DNA of 64,000 nucleotides from Fibrobacter sp. (GCA_024398815.1 JAKSIL010000005.1:50653-114652); one strand, 5' to 3'; shown: positions 26,081-35,377, numbered from the stretch's first letter. The notes: a model not told the origin generated them from the letters alone. Numbers and translations: made by a program.

Positions 26081-27094
26081 TTACTTGTACCCTTCCGGGT
26101 TGTTCTTCTGCCAGTTCCAAGAATCGCGGCACATTTCTTCGATGCCGTATTTCGCCTCCCAGCCAAGTTCAGCCTTTGCCTTGGCGGGGTTGCAATAGCA
26201 GGTAGCAATGTCGCCCGCGCGGCGCGGTTTGATGCTGTACGGCACCTTGACGTTGTTTACCTTCTGGAAGGCGTTCACCACGTCCAAGACGCTGTAGCCA
26301 TGGCCTGTACCCAGGTTGTAAATGGCGAGCCCGCACTTGCGTTCAATGGCCTTGAGGGCGGCGACGTGGCCTGCTGCCAAATCGCAAACATGGATGTAGT
26401 CGCGCACGCCTGTACCATCGGGGGTGTCGTAGTCGTTGCCAAAAACGCCAAGTTCCTTGCGGATGCCGACGGCTGTCTGCGTAATGTAGGGCATTAAGTT
26501 ATTCGGGATTCCATTCGGATTTTCACCGATGCGACCGCTCTGGTGGGCGCCAATCGGGTTGAAATAGCGGAGGAGAACCACATTCCATTCCGGATCGGCC
26601 TTTTGCACGTCGCTCAAGACTTCTTCGAGCATGGACTTTGTCTTGCCGTACGGATTGGTGCATTCGCCCTTCGGGCATTCTTCCGTAATAGGGATGATGG
26701 CCGGGTTTCCGTAAACCGTCGCAGAACTGGAAAAGATGATGTTCTTTACGCCGTTCCTGCGCATGGTATCGACCAGCACGAAAGTCGCATTCATGTTATT
26801 CTCGTAATATTCGAGAGGCTTTGCGACAGATTCGCCCACGGCCTTGAGACCCGCAAAATGGATGCAGGCGTCAATCTTGAACTTCTTGAATACGGCATCC
26901 ATGGCCGCTGTGTCACGCACGTCCGCCTTCACGAATGGAATCGGCTTCCCGATAATCTCGGACACGCGTTGGATGGAAATCTCGCAGGAGTTCACCAAAT
27001 TGTCGACGACCACGACATCGTAGCCGGCTTTGTCAAGTTCGATAATCGTATGGCTGCCGATATAGCCGGCGCCGCCTGTCAAAAGAATCTGCAT
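26081..27094 (-). CDS. galE: UDP-glucose 4-epimerase
   Basis: 337 residues from ATG 27094 (MQILLTGGAGYIGSH); the in-frame upstream extension is rejected because the family begins here and AAGG lies 11 nt upstream. NAD-binding GGAGYIGSH, catalytic SSSATVYG with YGKTKSMLE (Tyr-x3-Lys), RYFNPIGAHQSG, YDTPDGTGVRDYIHV and NLGTGHGYSVL are all present. It interconverts UDP-glucose and UDP-galactose, feeding surface glycan synthesis. Followed by a clear terminator. Specificity for UDP-Glc over UDP-GlcNAc is inferred only from overall similarity. Confidence 0.95.
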   Translation of the reverse strand: MQILLTGGAGYIGSHTIIELDKAGYDVVVVDNLVNSCEISIQRVSEIIGKPIPFVKADVRDTAAMDAVFKKFKIDACIHFAGLKAVGESVAKPLEYYENNMNATFVLVDTMRRNGVKNIIFSSSATVYGNPAIIPITEECPKGECTNPYGKTKSMLEEVLSDVQKADPEWNVVLLRYFNPIGAHQSGRIGENPNGIPNNLMPYITQTAVGIRKELGVFGNDYDTPDGTGVRDYIHVCDLAAGHVAALKAIERKCGLAIYNLGTGHGYSVLDVVNAFQKVNNVKVPYSIKPRRAGDIATCYCNPAKAKAELGWEAKYGIEEMCRDSWNWQKNNPEGYK

Positions 27095-27143
27095 AAAAAA
27101 ACCTTGTTTAGCATGCAATATAGAAAATAGAAAAATAAAAACA

Positions 27144-27161
27144 CCAGTTCTTTCGAGCTGG
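27144..27161 (-). terminator. Intrinsic terminator of the CotH gene
   Basis: Stem CCAGCTC / GAACTGG with one mismatch around GAAA (minus-strand sense), followed by GTTTTTATTTTT on the minus strand. Located 30 nt past the stop at 27192. Confidence 0.75.
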
Positions 27162-27191
27162 CGTTTTTATACAGAGTGATGTTTATGAAAT

Positions 27192-29138
27192 CTATCTCGA
27201 AAGCATCTTGCCGTTAAGGGTCGCAATCCAGTGCTTGTTCATAGCCTTGGAAGGCACCTTCAAAGTCGTCACACCGGTCTTGATCTTCGTCTTGTACAGG
27301 ACGGTTCCATTCAGGTCAATCAGAGCGAACGTTCCGCCAAGGTCCGTATGGATTTCAAGACGGCTGCCGTTTTCAACAAAGAAGTTCGTCGGGGAAAGCC
27401 TGCTGAAATCATCCAAACCGGCGCCCTGCATGGTATTCCACGGATTGTCGCCCCATTGATTGTTGCCCCACGGATTATTCGTGTTGGAGTTAGAGTTTCC
27501 CGAACTAGAAGAATTGCCCGCATTCGGATTGATGACAATGGGTGCTTCATAATCTTCATCATCGTCGTCACCCTTACTGGTGTCGTGTTGCCAGTCGGGT
27601 TCGTGAATGATAGGTTCGGTGACAACAGGATTTGCCGGTTCGGTGAATCCAAGCTGCTGGTCCATCCAAGCCATTCTTTCTTTCATCTTCTTGCGGAGGT
27701 GTTCAAATTCTCCGTCCCATGTGTCGGCATTGTAACCACCCATAGGCATCTGCATACCACCGCCGAAGCCACCCCAGCCGCCATTGTTGCCACCTTGGCT
27801 CTGGTTGCAGTATTTCATCGGCTCTGGATCCGGGTCGTACTGGCCGCTAGACTGACCGAGATTCGGCCAGCGTTTGAAGTTTCTGTCGGCAGCGTTTTTC
27901 AGGTAAGTCTTCATGGAATCCAGATAGACGTCCAAAGTCTTGGTGTGCCAAACGCCACTGCGGAGTTCTGCCCAGCGCTTTTTCAATTCGCTTTGGTAGC
28001 TTGCGTCCTTCCACATACCGGCAAGCCAGTTGGGCATTTTCAGGGAGCTCATCATGCCGCCCTGCTTGCTGGAATTTTCAATTTGCCAGCCAGAGGTGCC
28101 CGAGCTGCCAAAACCGCCCATGCCACCCATGCCGCCGAAGCCGCCCATGCCGCCCCAGCCGCCATTATTATTGCCACCACCATTTTCAGGACTCGTGCCG
28201 TTACTCATAGCGAGGTTGAAATCCCACGGAGGGCCGAGTGTCACCTTGCCGCCCTTGCTGTCCTTGGGCTTGTGCAGGAAGAAGCTGCACCAGTAGGAGT
28301 CCGCGTTGTTGGTGATTTCCTGATGCAGGACATAGTCCACAGCGGAACCCACGTCCACGTATTTCTCGTATCCACTACCGTTGCCGTTCTTGAACAACCC
28401 TTCAAGTTCGTTCAAGTACTTCTTCAGGTATTCTTCCTGCTGCTTCTGGATGTTCTCTTTCTTGGGGTAGTGCAAAATGACATTCAGGCCATCGGATGTG
28501 GCAAAGCCTTCGGCATTCACGCTTCCGCTACCTGCGCCACCCGTATTGGTTCCTGTCTTGTCAAACGCCCAAACGTAACCACCGGTAACTTCATCGCCAT
28601 CAATATCAGTTTCTTTGAGCTTGCTGACGTTAACACGATATTTACCGCGTTTGATTTTTTCGATAAGCACGTATACACCGCGGTATACGCCGTTGATGTA
28701 CAGGTCGAAATGCTTTGTGCGGGGGCTGTAACGGCCGGCCTGTCTAAACAGCCAATGAGCAAGCGCGTTTCTCATCATGCTCTTGTCGACATAAGGACCA
28801 TGGAAAACCCAGGTGTCGGAAGGCGGAAGCCCGAACATGCTGACGTCAAGATCGGCGCCTTGTGCATCGCGGATTTTTACGCTGTAACCCGGCTTCGGGA
28901 ACATGGCGGAGGATTGCCCTCTCACCTTGATGCCGATATCGTAAAGAGTACCCTTGGCGCTGTCCGCTACGTTATTCGTAGCACCGTCAAGAACTCTCAT
29001 GGTTGCAGGAATTTTTTCGCTGACTTTGTTGTCCAGGCACTTGGCCTTGGTATCAACAAACACAATAGGCAGGTCAACTGATTGCGCCAAAGATAAACTT
29101 GCGGCAACGCAACCCGATAAAATGACTTTTTTAATCAT
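27192..29138 (-). CDS. CotH-family (spore-coat-kinase-like) exported protein with Gly/Met/Asn-rich inserts
   Basis: 648 residues from ATG 29138, preceded by GGAG 8 nt away. Signal peptide (MIKKVILSGCVAASLSLAQ). CotH landmarks: GIKVRGQSS with FPKPGYSVKI, WVFHGPYVDKSMMRNALA, DLYINGVYRGVYVLIEKI, and WDFNLAM. Between the two halves is a low-complexity Gly/Trp/Met insert (about 325-355), and another near 450-475. A Ser/Asn-rich linker leads to a ~70-residue C-terminal domain of the type used as a sorting tail (FFVENGSRLEIHTDLGG..., GTVLYKTKIKTG). CotH proteins are protein kinases or scaffold-associated proteins; in rumen bacteria they accompany cellulose-binding systems. Confidence 0.85.
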   Translation of the reverse strand: MIKKVILSGCVAASLSLAQSVDLPIVFVDTKAKCLDNKVSEKIPATMRVLDGATNNVADSAKGTLYDIGIKVRGQSSAMFPKPGYSVKIRDAQGADLDVSMFGLPPSDTWVFHGPYVDKSMMRNALAHWLFRQAGRYSPRTKHFDLYINGVYRGVYVLIEKIKRGKYRVNVSKLKETDIDGDEVTGGYVWAFDKTGTNTGGAGSGSVNAEGFATSDGLNVILHYPKKENIQKQQEEYLKKYLNELEGLFKNGNGSGYEKYVDVGSAVDYVLHQEITNNADSYWCSFFLHKPKDSKGGKVTLGPPWDFNLAMSNGTSPENGGGNNNGGWGGMGGFGGMGGMGGFGSSGTSGWQIENSSKQGGMMSSLKMPNWLAGMWKDASYQSELKKRWAELRSGVWHTKTLDVYLDSMKTYLKNAADRNFKRWPNLGQSSGQYDPDPEPMKYCNQSQGGNNGGWGGFGGGMQMPMGGYNADTWDGEFEHLRKKMKERMAWMDQQLGFTEPANPVVTEPIIHEPDWQHDTSKGDDDDEDYEAPIVINPNAGNSSSSGNSNSNTNNPWGNNQWGDNPWNTMQGAGLDDFSRLSPTNFFVENGSRLEIHTDLGGTFALIDLNGTVLYKTKIKTGVTTLKVPSKAMNKHWIATLNGKMLSR

Positions 29139-29330
29139 ATAGTTCTCCAAAAACCTTTTTCATCCGAAATAAAAATAAATTCGCCTTGGCACAACAGGTA
29201 TGTTTAAAGATGTTTACGTGTTGTTAGTGTTTACAACTTTACAACGCGTTTTTGCGCAAAAATAACGAAAAAGCGGATTTTGTCAAAAAAGCGCCTAATA
29301 AGGTGGGTTAAAAACTCCCGTTTTTCCCAA

Positions 29331-29338
29331 ATGATACA
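29331..29338 (-). promoter_or_regulatory. Candidate operator, distal TGTATCAT
   Basis: ATGATACA on the plus strand, 126-133 nt upstream of the TIGR02147 start, in inverse orientation to the proximal copy. Confidence 0.5.
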
Positions 29339-29412
29339 CATTGTAGCATTTAGAAATTTTTTCTGATTTTTTTAGTCTCTTTTCCATTATTTTCGTTCAA
29401 AATTTCCATTTT

Positions 29413-29420
29413 TGTATCAT
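29413..29420 (+). promoter_or_regulatory. Candidate operator, proximal TGTATCAT
   Basis: TGTATCAT, 7 nt upstream of the -35 box. The same 8-mer stands 6 nt upstream of the -35 of the second TIGR02147 gene (58521-58528 on the complementary strand). Confidence 0.6.
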
Positions 29421-29427
29421 CCAAACA

Positions 29428-29456
29428 TTGATTTCCGCATTTTCCGATTGTATATT
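29428..29456 (+). promoter_or_regulatory. Promoter of the TIGR02147 gene, probably leaderless
   Basis: TTGATT (29428-29433), 17-bp spacer, TATATT (29451-29456). The -10 box ends 7 nt before the ATG at 29464, so transcription should start at or next to the start codon. No Shine-Dalgarno is present. Confidence 0.75.
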
Positions 29457-29463
29457 TTTTAGT

Positions 29464-30291
29464 ATGAGACGGATAACCGAATACAAAGACTACCGAAAGT
29501 TCATGCAGGACTTTTACGACGAACGCAAAAGGACGGGAGCTTTCTCTTGGCGTGAATTTTCGAAACTGGCCGGGTTCAAGTCCCCGACATACTTGAAACT
29601 CGTCTGCGAAGGCAAAAGCAGCTTGAGCCTTGTCAAGATGGAGCAGGTCGGGCTTGCGATGAACCTCGCAGGCTACGAAATGGACTACTTCAAATTGATG
29701 GTCAAGTTCATGAACGCCGAGAAGGATTCCGTGAAAAAGGAAGCCCTTCTTGAAATGCAGAAAATTGCCGTGGAGCACAAGGTGCGCATGGTGGATAGCG
29801 ATACGTTCCAGTATTATGAATCCTGGAAGTATCCCGTTGTCCGTGAACTTGCGCCGATGATGCCCGGTGCAAAGCCGCACGAAATCGCCGAGGTTTGCAA
29901 GGATTACGTATCCGCCGAAGAAATTCGCGATGTGCTGAATTTCCTGGTGAAGGCGGGGTTCCTGAAAAAGGACGGCGATAAAGCTTATTCGCAAACGGAA
30001 AAAACGGTGATAGGCTCCAAGGAGGCTCTGCCTATAGCCATTCGCGCGATGCACAAGGAAATGGCGATGATGGCATCCCGCGCCGTTGATAGGTATCCGT
30101 CCGGTGAGCGCTGCATGACGGGTGTTACGCTTGGTGTAAATGAGAATGCTCGCAAAAGAATTGTAGAAGAAATCAATTCCTGCTGCAAGCGAATCGTCGA
30201 TATTGCAAACGAATGCGAAAACCAGGATCAGGTTTACCGCAAGAACTTCCACTTTTTCCCTATGACAGATAAAGTTTCAAAAGGCAAATAA
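29464..30291 (+). CDS. TIGR02147-family protein (DUF4423-like, putative HTH regulator), copy A
   Basis: 275 residues. The start (MRRITEYKDYRKFMQDFYDERKR) is set by alignment with copy B at 57645 (MKPITEYQDYRKYMQDFYD...). The family is expanded in Fibrobacter. The N-terminal ~70 residues, WREFSKLAGFKSPTYLKLVCEGKSSLS, look like a helix-turn-helix of the Xre/DUF4423 kind. The C-terminal part has FLVKAGFLKKDG, a winged-helix-like stretch, and MHKEMA. A DNA-binding role is inferred, not shown. It is followed after 14 nt by a lipoprotein gene, the same arrangement as copy B. Confidence 0.85.
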   Translation: MRRITEYKDYRKFMQDFYDERKRTGAFSWREFSKLAGFKSPTYLKLVCEGKSSLSLVKMEQVGLAMNLAGYEMDYFKLMVKFMNAEKDSVKKEALLEMQKIAVEHKVRMVDSDTFQYYESWKYPVVRELAPMMPGAKPHEIAEVCKDYVSAEEIRDVLNFLVKAGFLKKDGDKAYSQTEKTVIGSKEALPIAIRAMHKEMAMMASRAVDRYPSGERCMTGVTLGVNENARKRIVEEINSCCKRIVDIANECENQDQVYRKNFHFFPMTDKVSKGK

Positions 30292-30305
30292 ACAAGGAGA
30301 ACACT

Positions 30306-31601
30306 ATGTTTAACAAAAATAAAATCACAATTTCCATAAGTGCGTTCGCCTTGGCTATGCTTGGCGCGTGCTCTGATGACAAATCCGTTGCTGGTGCGAC
30401 CGTCGATCCGGATGTGCTTGCACAAAACGATTCCATTCCCTCGACAGGAACAAGCTCTTCGAATAGCACAACAGTCGAGCCCAGCATCCAATTTTCGTCA
30501 AAGCCAACATCGACTATCGATGTAGAAAACGGAAGCGTTTCCATTTACGATGACGAAAACGGAGCCTCGGGAGAATGCATTGCCGACGGAAAAAAATACG
30601 CAGCCAAAATTCAAACCCGCAGTAGTGATAAACTCGAAGTCCTTACATCGTTGGAAATCGAAGAATACCCTGACGAATGCGACAATCTCTACAAGGAATT
30701 CAAATACGAATGCGATTCCAAGAGCGGAAACTTCACAGAAATCAACAAGAACTGCGAAGACGGCAGTTTCAGCATTCTTTGCAAGTACAAGGGCGATGAT
30801 TCGGAAACATTCAAATCCGTCTTTGATGGATTTTCAGAACAAGTTAGCAAAGCCTGCAGCGAACTCACCGAAGGCGCAGAAAATTCGTTCGGAAAATTCG
30901 AAACACCTTCGTCCACCTCCAAAGAAGGCGATGTCGTACCGACTTCCGGCTCATCGACAGACCCCGTTGACATTCCTCCCGAGGATATAGACAAATACAC
31001 TCAGTATCCAACGGATATGGGTGAAGGCGGGATTGATGTTCCAAGTACAGGAATTACTGTAAAGACCTTGAATAATTACACGGCGCAGTTCACCGACAAT
31101 CCGGCAGAACTTTCGTTCGACAGCCATGTGCTGGCGTACAATGGACGTGTCCCTTCGGGATGCCGTGCGCTTGACAATGCTATTGACGACTTGGACTTGA
31201 ATAGTGCCGTAAAAAAAATTGATGTTGAAAAAATTGGTGAATGCTTCCCCACGACTGTAGAAACTGCGAAAATGGCAGACTATAAATTTGATGAGAAGTG
31301 CAGCTATTATGTAGTCGCAATACCAGATGGTTCGCAGCCTACAGGCCATGCTATCACTAAAGTTGAAAAAGACGTAATTGAAATAACTTCCATCGCGGCT
31401 GGGGGAATGTGCGCGCTTACGCAGGAGTTCTTCGATGTCATTTTTCTTGTCGAGGACTGCGAAGGGTTGATAAACGAAAGTACTTCGATGACTCATAATA
31501 AATTCACGAGTACAATCTGGGCTTGCGAAGAAGGTAGCTACAGCCCGACAAAAGAGGCTTCAGCCTACGGCGAATGGTTCCGCGACGACCTGTCGAAATA
31601 A
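30306..31601 (+). CDS. Lipoprotein paired with TIGR02147 copy A
   Basis: 431 residues with lipobox LGAC, Cys22, then SDD. AAGGAG stands 8 nt before the ATG. The first ~80 residues after Cys are Ser/Thr-rich and probably unstructured. The rest contains many Cys pairs (EYPDECDNLYKEFKYECDS, NCEDGSFSILCKY) and an acidic segment, with no recognised domain. Exported and membrane anchored by prediction. The link to a regulator-like protein 14 nt upstream is repeated at the second TIGR02147 locus, but the two lipoproteins share little beyond the lipobox and Ser-rich spacer. Confidence 0.8.
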   Translation: MFNKNKITISISAFALAMLGACSDDKSVAGATVDPDVLAQNDSIPSTGTSSSNSTTVEPSIQFSSKPTSTIDVENGSVSIYDDENGASGECIADGKKYAAKIQTRSSDKLEVLTSLEIEEYPDECDNLYKEFKYECDSKSGNFTEINKNCEDGSFSILCKYKGDDSETFKSVFDGFSEQVSKACSELTEGAENSFGKFETPSSTSKEGDVVPTSGSSTDPVDIPPEDIDKYTQYPTDMGEGGIDVPSTGITVKTLNNYTAQFTDNPAELSFDSHVLAYNGRVPSGCRALDNAIDDLDLNSAVKKIDVEKIGECFPTTVETAKMADYKFDEKCSYYVVAIPDGSQPTGHAITKVEKDVIEITSIAAGGMCALTQEFFDVIFLVEDCEGLINESTSMTHNKFTSTIWACEEGSYSPTKEASAYGEWFRDDLSK

Positions 31602-31603
31602 AT

Positions 31604-32704
31604 ATGACCAGAATCCAATATATAGATGTCGCCAAGTTTCTTGGGATTTTGGCGATTGTCTATTTTCACGGTTTTAAAGAAAGCGCCGCCACCAGTTACA
31701 CATCGTCCTTTCTGCTTCCGCTGTTCTTTTTCTTGAATGGCATGACGCTTAAAATGGACAACATCCGTTTCGGCGATTTTCTAATCAAAAAATTGAAGGG
31801 GTACATTGTACCGGCCATTGGGCTAGGCATTCTGGCGGTCTGTCTGGATGCAGTCATCCGCTCGTTATTTCACAATCCCTTGGACGACACGTTCTTCACT
31901 AGAGGCATCAGCAGCTCCATCAACCAGATTCGTTTTCTTTCCGTCTGGTTCTTGACAGCGCTATTCTTTTGCGATATTTTCCTTTTCGGCTTGTACCAGA
32001 AGTTCAAGGGAAATATATGGCTGATGGGGCTCGGAACCTTCGCCATACTCGGATTTGGCATTGTGTACAATATGTCGCACAGGCAGTCGATGGTATGGAA
32101 TATAGATGCAGCCTTCTTTGGAATCGTATTCACTTACTTCGGATACTTGTTTACTCATAAAAAATCATCCTTCTTATACAGCCATTTGATGAGTTCCCGA
32201 TGGATTTCGCTGTTAATAGGCTTGATACTCCTGGTTGCTACATACTTTTTTAGTTTGTATATATACAGAAATTATAACGGGTACATGATAATGTTCAGCA
32301 GCCTTTATGTCAAGTATTACCTGACACTTCCATGCGGTCTATTAGGAGCTCTCGGAGCCGTATTCACTTGCCGCGGCCTTACGAACTTTATCCTCGCCTA
32401 TCCCGTAAAATTCAATTTGACGCTACTCGCCATTCACCAGGTGTTCACCATTCCGCTATTCAAGCACTTTGTCGCGAAGCCCTGGTGGGGAATCGTAGCA
32501 AGCAATCCTCCCGAAGACATAGGCCTCATTCTCTTCGTTTTAACGATGACGCTATTTTCCCTGGTCGTCGCCGCCATTTTGCATTCTGCAATCATCATCA
32601 CGCCATTGAGTTTTTTATTAAACAAGCGACGCCTCGCAATTTCAGGTGTTTTCTTCCTCCAAAAATGCTACATTGTCCATAAGAAAGTCGGTGCGCCGGA
32701 ATAA
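31604..32704 (+). CDS. Acyltransferase family 3 membrane protein
   Basis: 366 residues, start ATG 31604, 2 nt after the preceding stop. It begins with RIQYIDVAKFLGILAIVYFH, the signature of acyltransferase_3 (OafA/YrhL and fucose-4-O-acetylase-like) proteins, whose Asp and His are thought to be active-site residues. About ten hydrophobic segments follow. These enzymes O-acetylate cell-surface sugars using acetyl-CoA. No strong Shine-Dalgarno is visible before the ATG, so translation may depend on coupling. Its substrate is unknown, though the many glycosyltransferases nearby fit surface glycan decoration. Confidence 0.85.
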   Translation: MTRIQYIDVAKFLGILAIVYFHGFKESAATSYTSSFLLPLFFFLNGMTLKMDNIRFGDFLIKKLKGYIVPAIGLGILAVCLDAVIRSLFHNPLDDTFFTRGISSSINQIRFLSVWFLTALFFCDIFLFGLYQKFKGNIWLMGLGTFAILGFGIVYNMSHRQSMVWNIDAAFFGIVFTYFGYLFTHKKSSFLYSHLMSSRWISLLIGLILLVATYFFSLYIYRNYNGYMIMFSSLYVKYYLTLPCGLLGALGAVFTCRGLTNFILAYPVKFNLTLLAIHQVFTIPLFKHFVAKPWWGIVASNPPEDIGLILFVLTMTLFSLVVAAILHSAIIITPLSFLLNKRRLAISGVFFLQKCYIVHKKVGAPE

Positions 32705-32734
32705 TTGAAGTTCGCGTCCGCAAAGGAATCTTTT

Positions 32735-33655
32735 ATGGCAATGTTCAACAGCATTCTTGAAACCATCGGGAACACCCCCTTGGTCCGCATCAACAAGATG
32801 AACGACAGCGAAGCCGAAGTCTTCGTGAAGATCGAAAGTTTCAACCCGCTCGGAAGTGCGAAGGACCGCGTGGCCCTGAACATGATTGAACGCGCCGAAC
32901 AGGAAGGCAAGTTGAAGCCGGGCGCCCTCATCATCGAACCGACCAGCGGAAACACTGGCGTTGGGCTTGCCTACGTGGGTGCCGTGAAAGGCTACAAGGT
33001 CGTGCTTACCATGCCCGATTCCATGAGCATGGAACGCCGGATGCTCCTCAAGTCCCTGGGCGCCGAAGTCGTGCTGACCGAAGGTGCGAAGGGCATGGCC
33101 GGCTGCATCGAAAAGGCAAACGAAATCGCCGCCGCCAATCCGGGCAGCTTTATCCCGCAGCAGTTCGACAACCCCGCAAACCCCGAAGCCCATTACCTCA
33201 CCACGGGCCCTGAAATCTGGCGCGATACCGACGGCAAGGTCGACGTGTTCATCGCGACCGCAGGCACCGGCGGCACCGTGAGCGGTACGGCAAAGTTCCT
33301 CAAAGAGAAGAACCCGAGCATTTACACCATCGCCATCGAGCCGGACGATTCCCCGATGATTACGAAGGGTGTTTCGGGGCCGCACAAGATTCAAGGCATC
33401 GGCGCAAACTTCGTCCCCAAGAATTACGACCCGAAGGTGATTGACGAGGTGTACCTCACGAGCACCGAAAAAGCAGGCACCGCAGCCCGCGAAGCCGCCG
33501 CCAAGGAAGGCATCTTCGTAGGAATTTCTTCCGGAGCCGCTTTGGAATGCGCTTTGACAGTCGCCAAACGCCCCGAAATGAAGGGAAAACGCATCGTGGC
33601 CCTCCTCCCGGATACGGGTGAACGTTATTTAAGCACCTGGCTTTGGAATGAATAA
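32735..33655 (+). CDS. cysK: Cysteine synthase (O-acetylserine sulfhydrylase)
   Basis: 306 residues from ATG 32735, with AAAGGA 9 nt upstream. A TTG in the same frame at 32705 is an unlikely alternative. PLP-dependent fold II: ETIGNTPLVRIN, NPLGSAKDRVALNMIE (the PLP Lys in SxKDR), EPTSGNTGVGLAYV, TAGTGGTVSGTAKFL and SSGAALECAL. It makes L-cysteine from O-acetyl-L-serine and sulfide in the cytosol. Starts 30 nt after the acyltransferase stop, so it may be cotranscribed or have its own promoter in that gene. Confidence 0.96.
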   Translation: MAMFNSILETIGNTPLVRINKMNDSEAEVFVKIESFNPLGSAKDRVALNMIERAEQEGKLKPGALIIEPTSGNTGVGLAYVGAVKGYKVVLTMPDSMSMERRMLLKSLGAEVVLTEGAKGMAGCIEKANEIAAANPGSFIPQQFDNPANPEAHYLTTGPEIWRDTDGKVDVFIATAGTGGTVSGTAKFLKEKNPSIYTIAIEPDDSPMITKGVSGPHKIQGIGANFVPKNYDPKVIDEVYLTSTEKAGTAAREAAAKEGIFVGISSGAALECALTVAKRPEMKGKRIVALLPDTGERYLSTWLWNE

Positions 33656-33715
33656 CAGAATTTGAAAAAAAATTTTCTATTCTTCATTCATCAATTTTAA
33701 TGGAGGCATACCCCA

Positions 33716-35260
33716 ATGGTATTAACCGTATTTATCCTTTACCTGCTCATGATGCTCGGCATCGGGGCGTACTTCTCCAAGAAGGCCAACAGCCTTAACG
33801 CCTACTACCTCGGCAACCGCGGCATGAACAAGTGGGTCGTGGCCATGTCCGCCCAGGCCTCCGACATGAGTGGTTGGATGCTCATGGGCCTTCCGGGCGC
33901 CATCTTCGTGAGCGGCTTCTCGGAAGCGTGGATTGGCATCGGTCTCGTGATCGGCACCTACTTCAACTGGAAAATCGTGGGTCGCCGTCTGCGCAAGTAC
34001 TCGCACTTCTGCGGCGATTCCATCACCCTGCCGGATTTCCTTTCGAACCGCTTCCGCGACAACAAGGGCATCATCCGCGTCATCGCCTCCATCTTCATTC
34101 TCGCGTTCTTCCTGTTCTACACGGTTTCGGGCTTTGTCGCCTGCGCTAAGCTGTTCGGCACAATCTTCGGCATGAGCTACACCACCGGACTTATTCTTGG
34201 CGCCGTGGTTGTGGTGAGCTACACCTTCATGGGCGGATTCTTCGCCGTGTGCTGGACCGACTTCGTACAGGCTACCATGATGCTCATCGCCGTCCTCGTG
34301 ATTCCTTCCATCATCATGGGTGAATCCGGCGGTTTCGCCGCCACCATGGACGCCGTGAACTCCCAGAACCCGTACCTGATGAGCCTCTTCACGAACGCTT
34401 CCACAGGCAAGGCCATCGGTCTCATTTCGCTCGTTTCCAGCCTCGCCTGGGGCCTCGGCTACTTTGGCATGCCGCACATCCTCGTGCGCTTCATGAGCAT
34501 CAAGAACGCCGAAGAAATCAAGGACTCCCGTCGCATCGCCATGACCTGGGTCATCGTTTGCCTCGGTGCCGTCATCATGATTGCCCTCCTCGGTCGCTAT
34601 TATGTGCAGGCGAACGGCATCACCGTCGACGACCCGGAACGCATCTTCATGATTCTCTGCCAGGCCCTCTGTCACCCGGCTATCGCCGCCATCCTCATGG
34701 CAGCCATCCTTGCCGCCATCATGAGTACCGCCGACTCCCAATTGCTGGTTTCCGCCTCCGCTTTCAGTAACGACCTTTACAAGCACATTTTCCGCAAGAA
34801 CGCAAGCAACAAGGAAGTGATGTGGGTCAGCCGCATTATCGTGGCCGTCATCGCCATCATAGCCGTGATTGTGGCCTTCCAGGGCGCCCCCAGTGCCGAA
34901 GGCGCCAAGCAGGGCAAGAGTTTCCTCGACGTGGTGATGAGCCTCGTAAGCTTTGCCTGGGGCGGATTCGGTGCAACATTCGGACCTCTCATGCTCCTCG
35001 CCCTGTTCTGGAAGCGCACCACCATCCAGGGTGCCATCAGCGGCATGCTGGTGGGCGGCATCACCACATTCGTCTGGAAGTTCTATCTCTCGAGTTTCTC
35101 CGCAGAAATCTTCCAGATTTACGAACTCGTGCCGGGCTTCGTGCTCTCCTTCGCGACTATCGTGATCGTGAGCCTCTGCACCAAGAAGCCGAGCAAGGAA
35201 ATCCAGGACGAATTCGACGCCGTGGAAACCACTCGCCTCTCCGACATGAAGCTCTCGTAA
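33716..35260 (+). CDS. putP: Sodium/proline symporter
   Basis: 514 residues, about 13 membrane helices, SSS family. Signatures: AYYLGNRGMNKWVVAMSAQASDMSGWMLMGLPG near the N-terminus (Na+-binding helix 1), VVVSYTFMGGFFAVCWTDFVQ in the middle, and IMSTADSQLLVSAS, a conserved Na+-site segment. It should import proline with Na+ across the inner membrane. A GGAGG precedes the ATG. A strong terminator follows at 35325. Specificity for proline rests on PutP-like motifs. Confidence 0.93.
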   Translation: MVLTVFILYLLMMLGIGAYFSKKANSLNAYYLGNRGMNKWVVAMSAQASDMSGWMLMGLPGAIFVSGFSEAWIGIGLVIGTYFNWKIVGRRLRKYSHFCGDSITLPDFLSNRFRDNKGIIRVIASIFILAFFLFYTVSGFVACAKLFGTIFGMSYTTGLILGAVVVVSYTFMGGFFAVCWTDFVQATMMLIAVLVIPSIIMGESGGFAATMDAVNSQNPYLMSLFTNASTGKAIGLISLVSSLAWGLGYFGMPHILVRFMSIKNAEEIKDSRRIAMTWVIVCLGAVIMIALLGRYYVQANGITVDDPERIFMILCQALCHPAIAAILMAAILAAIMSTADSQLLVSASAFSNDLYKHIFRKNASNKEVMWVSRIIVAVIAIIAVIVAFQGAPSAEGAKQGKSFLDVVMSLVSFAWGGFGATFGPLMLLALFWKRTTIQGAISGMLVGGITTFVWKFYLSSFSAEIFQIYELVPGFVLSFATIVIVSLCTKKPSKEIQDEFDAVETTRLSDMKLS

Positions 35261-35324
35261 GCAAAGACAAGACCACGCGAATTTATGACGCGCAAAATAT
35301 AACGCGCGATTTCAAGAACTTAAT

Positions 35325-35354
35325 AACGCTCCGGACAACCGGAGCGTTTTTTTT
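35325..35354 (+). terminator. Intrinsic terminator of putP
   Basis: AACGCTCCGG / CCGGAGCGTT, 10-bp perfect stem, 4-nt loop, then T run to 35354. Confidence 0.92.
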
Positions 35355-35377
35355 GCAAAACAAATCTACCGAAAGCT

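Larger units (their letters stand above)
29139..29463. other. 325-bp divergent intergenic region between CotH and TIGR02147 genes
   Basis: Holds the plus-strand promoter at 29428-29456 and two copies of the 8-mer motif (29331-29338, 29413-29420). A perfect 14-bp palindrome TTTTTGCGCAAAAA lies at 29249-29262. AT-rich, no ORF. For the minus-strand CotH gene only a weak promoter candidate is visible. Confidence 0.7.
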
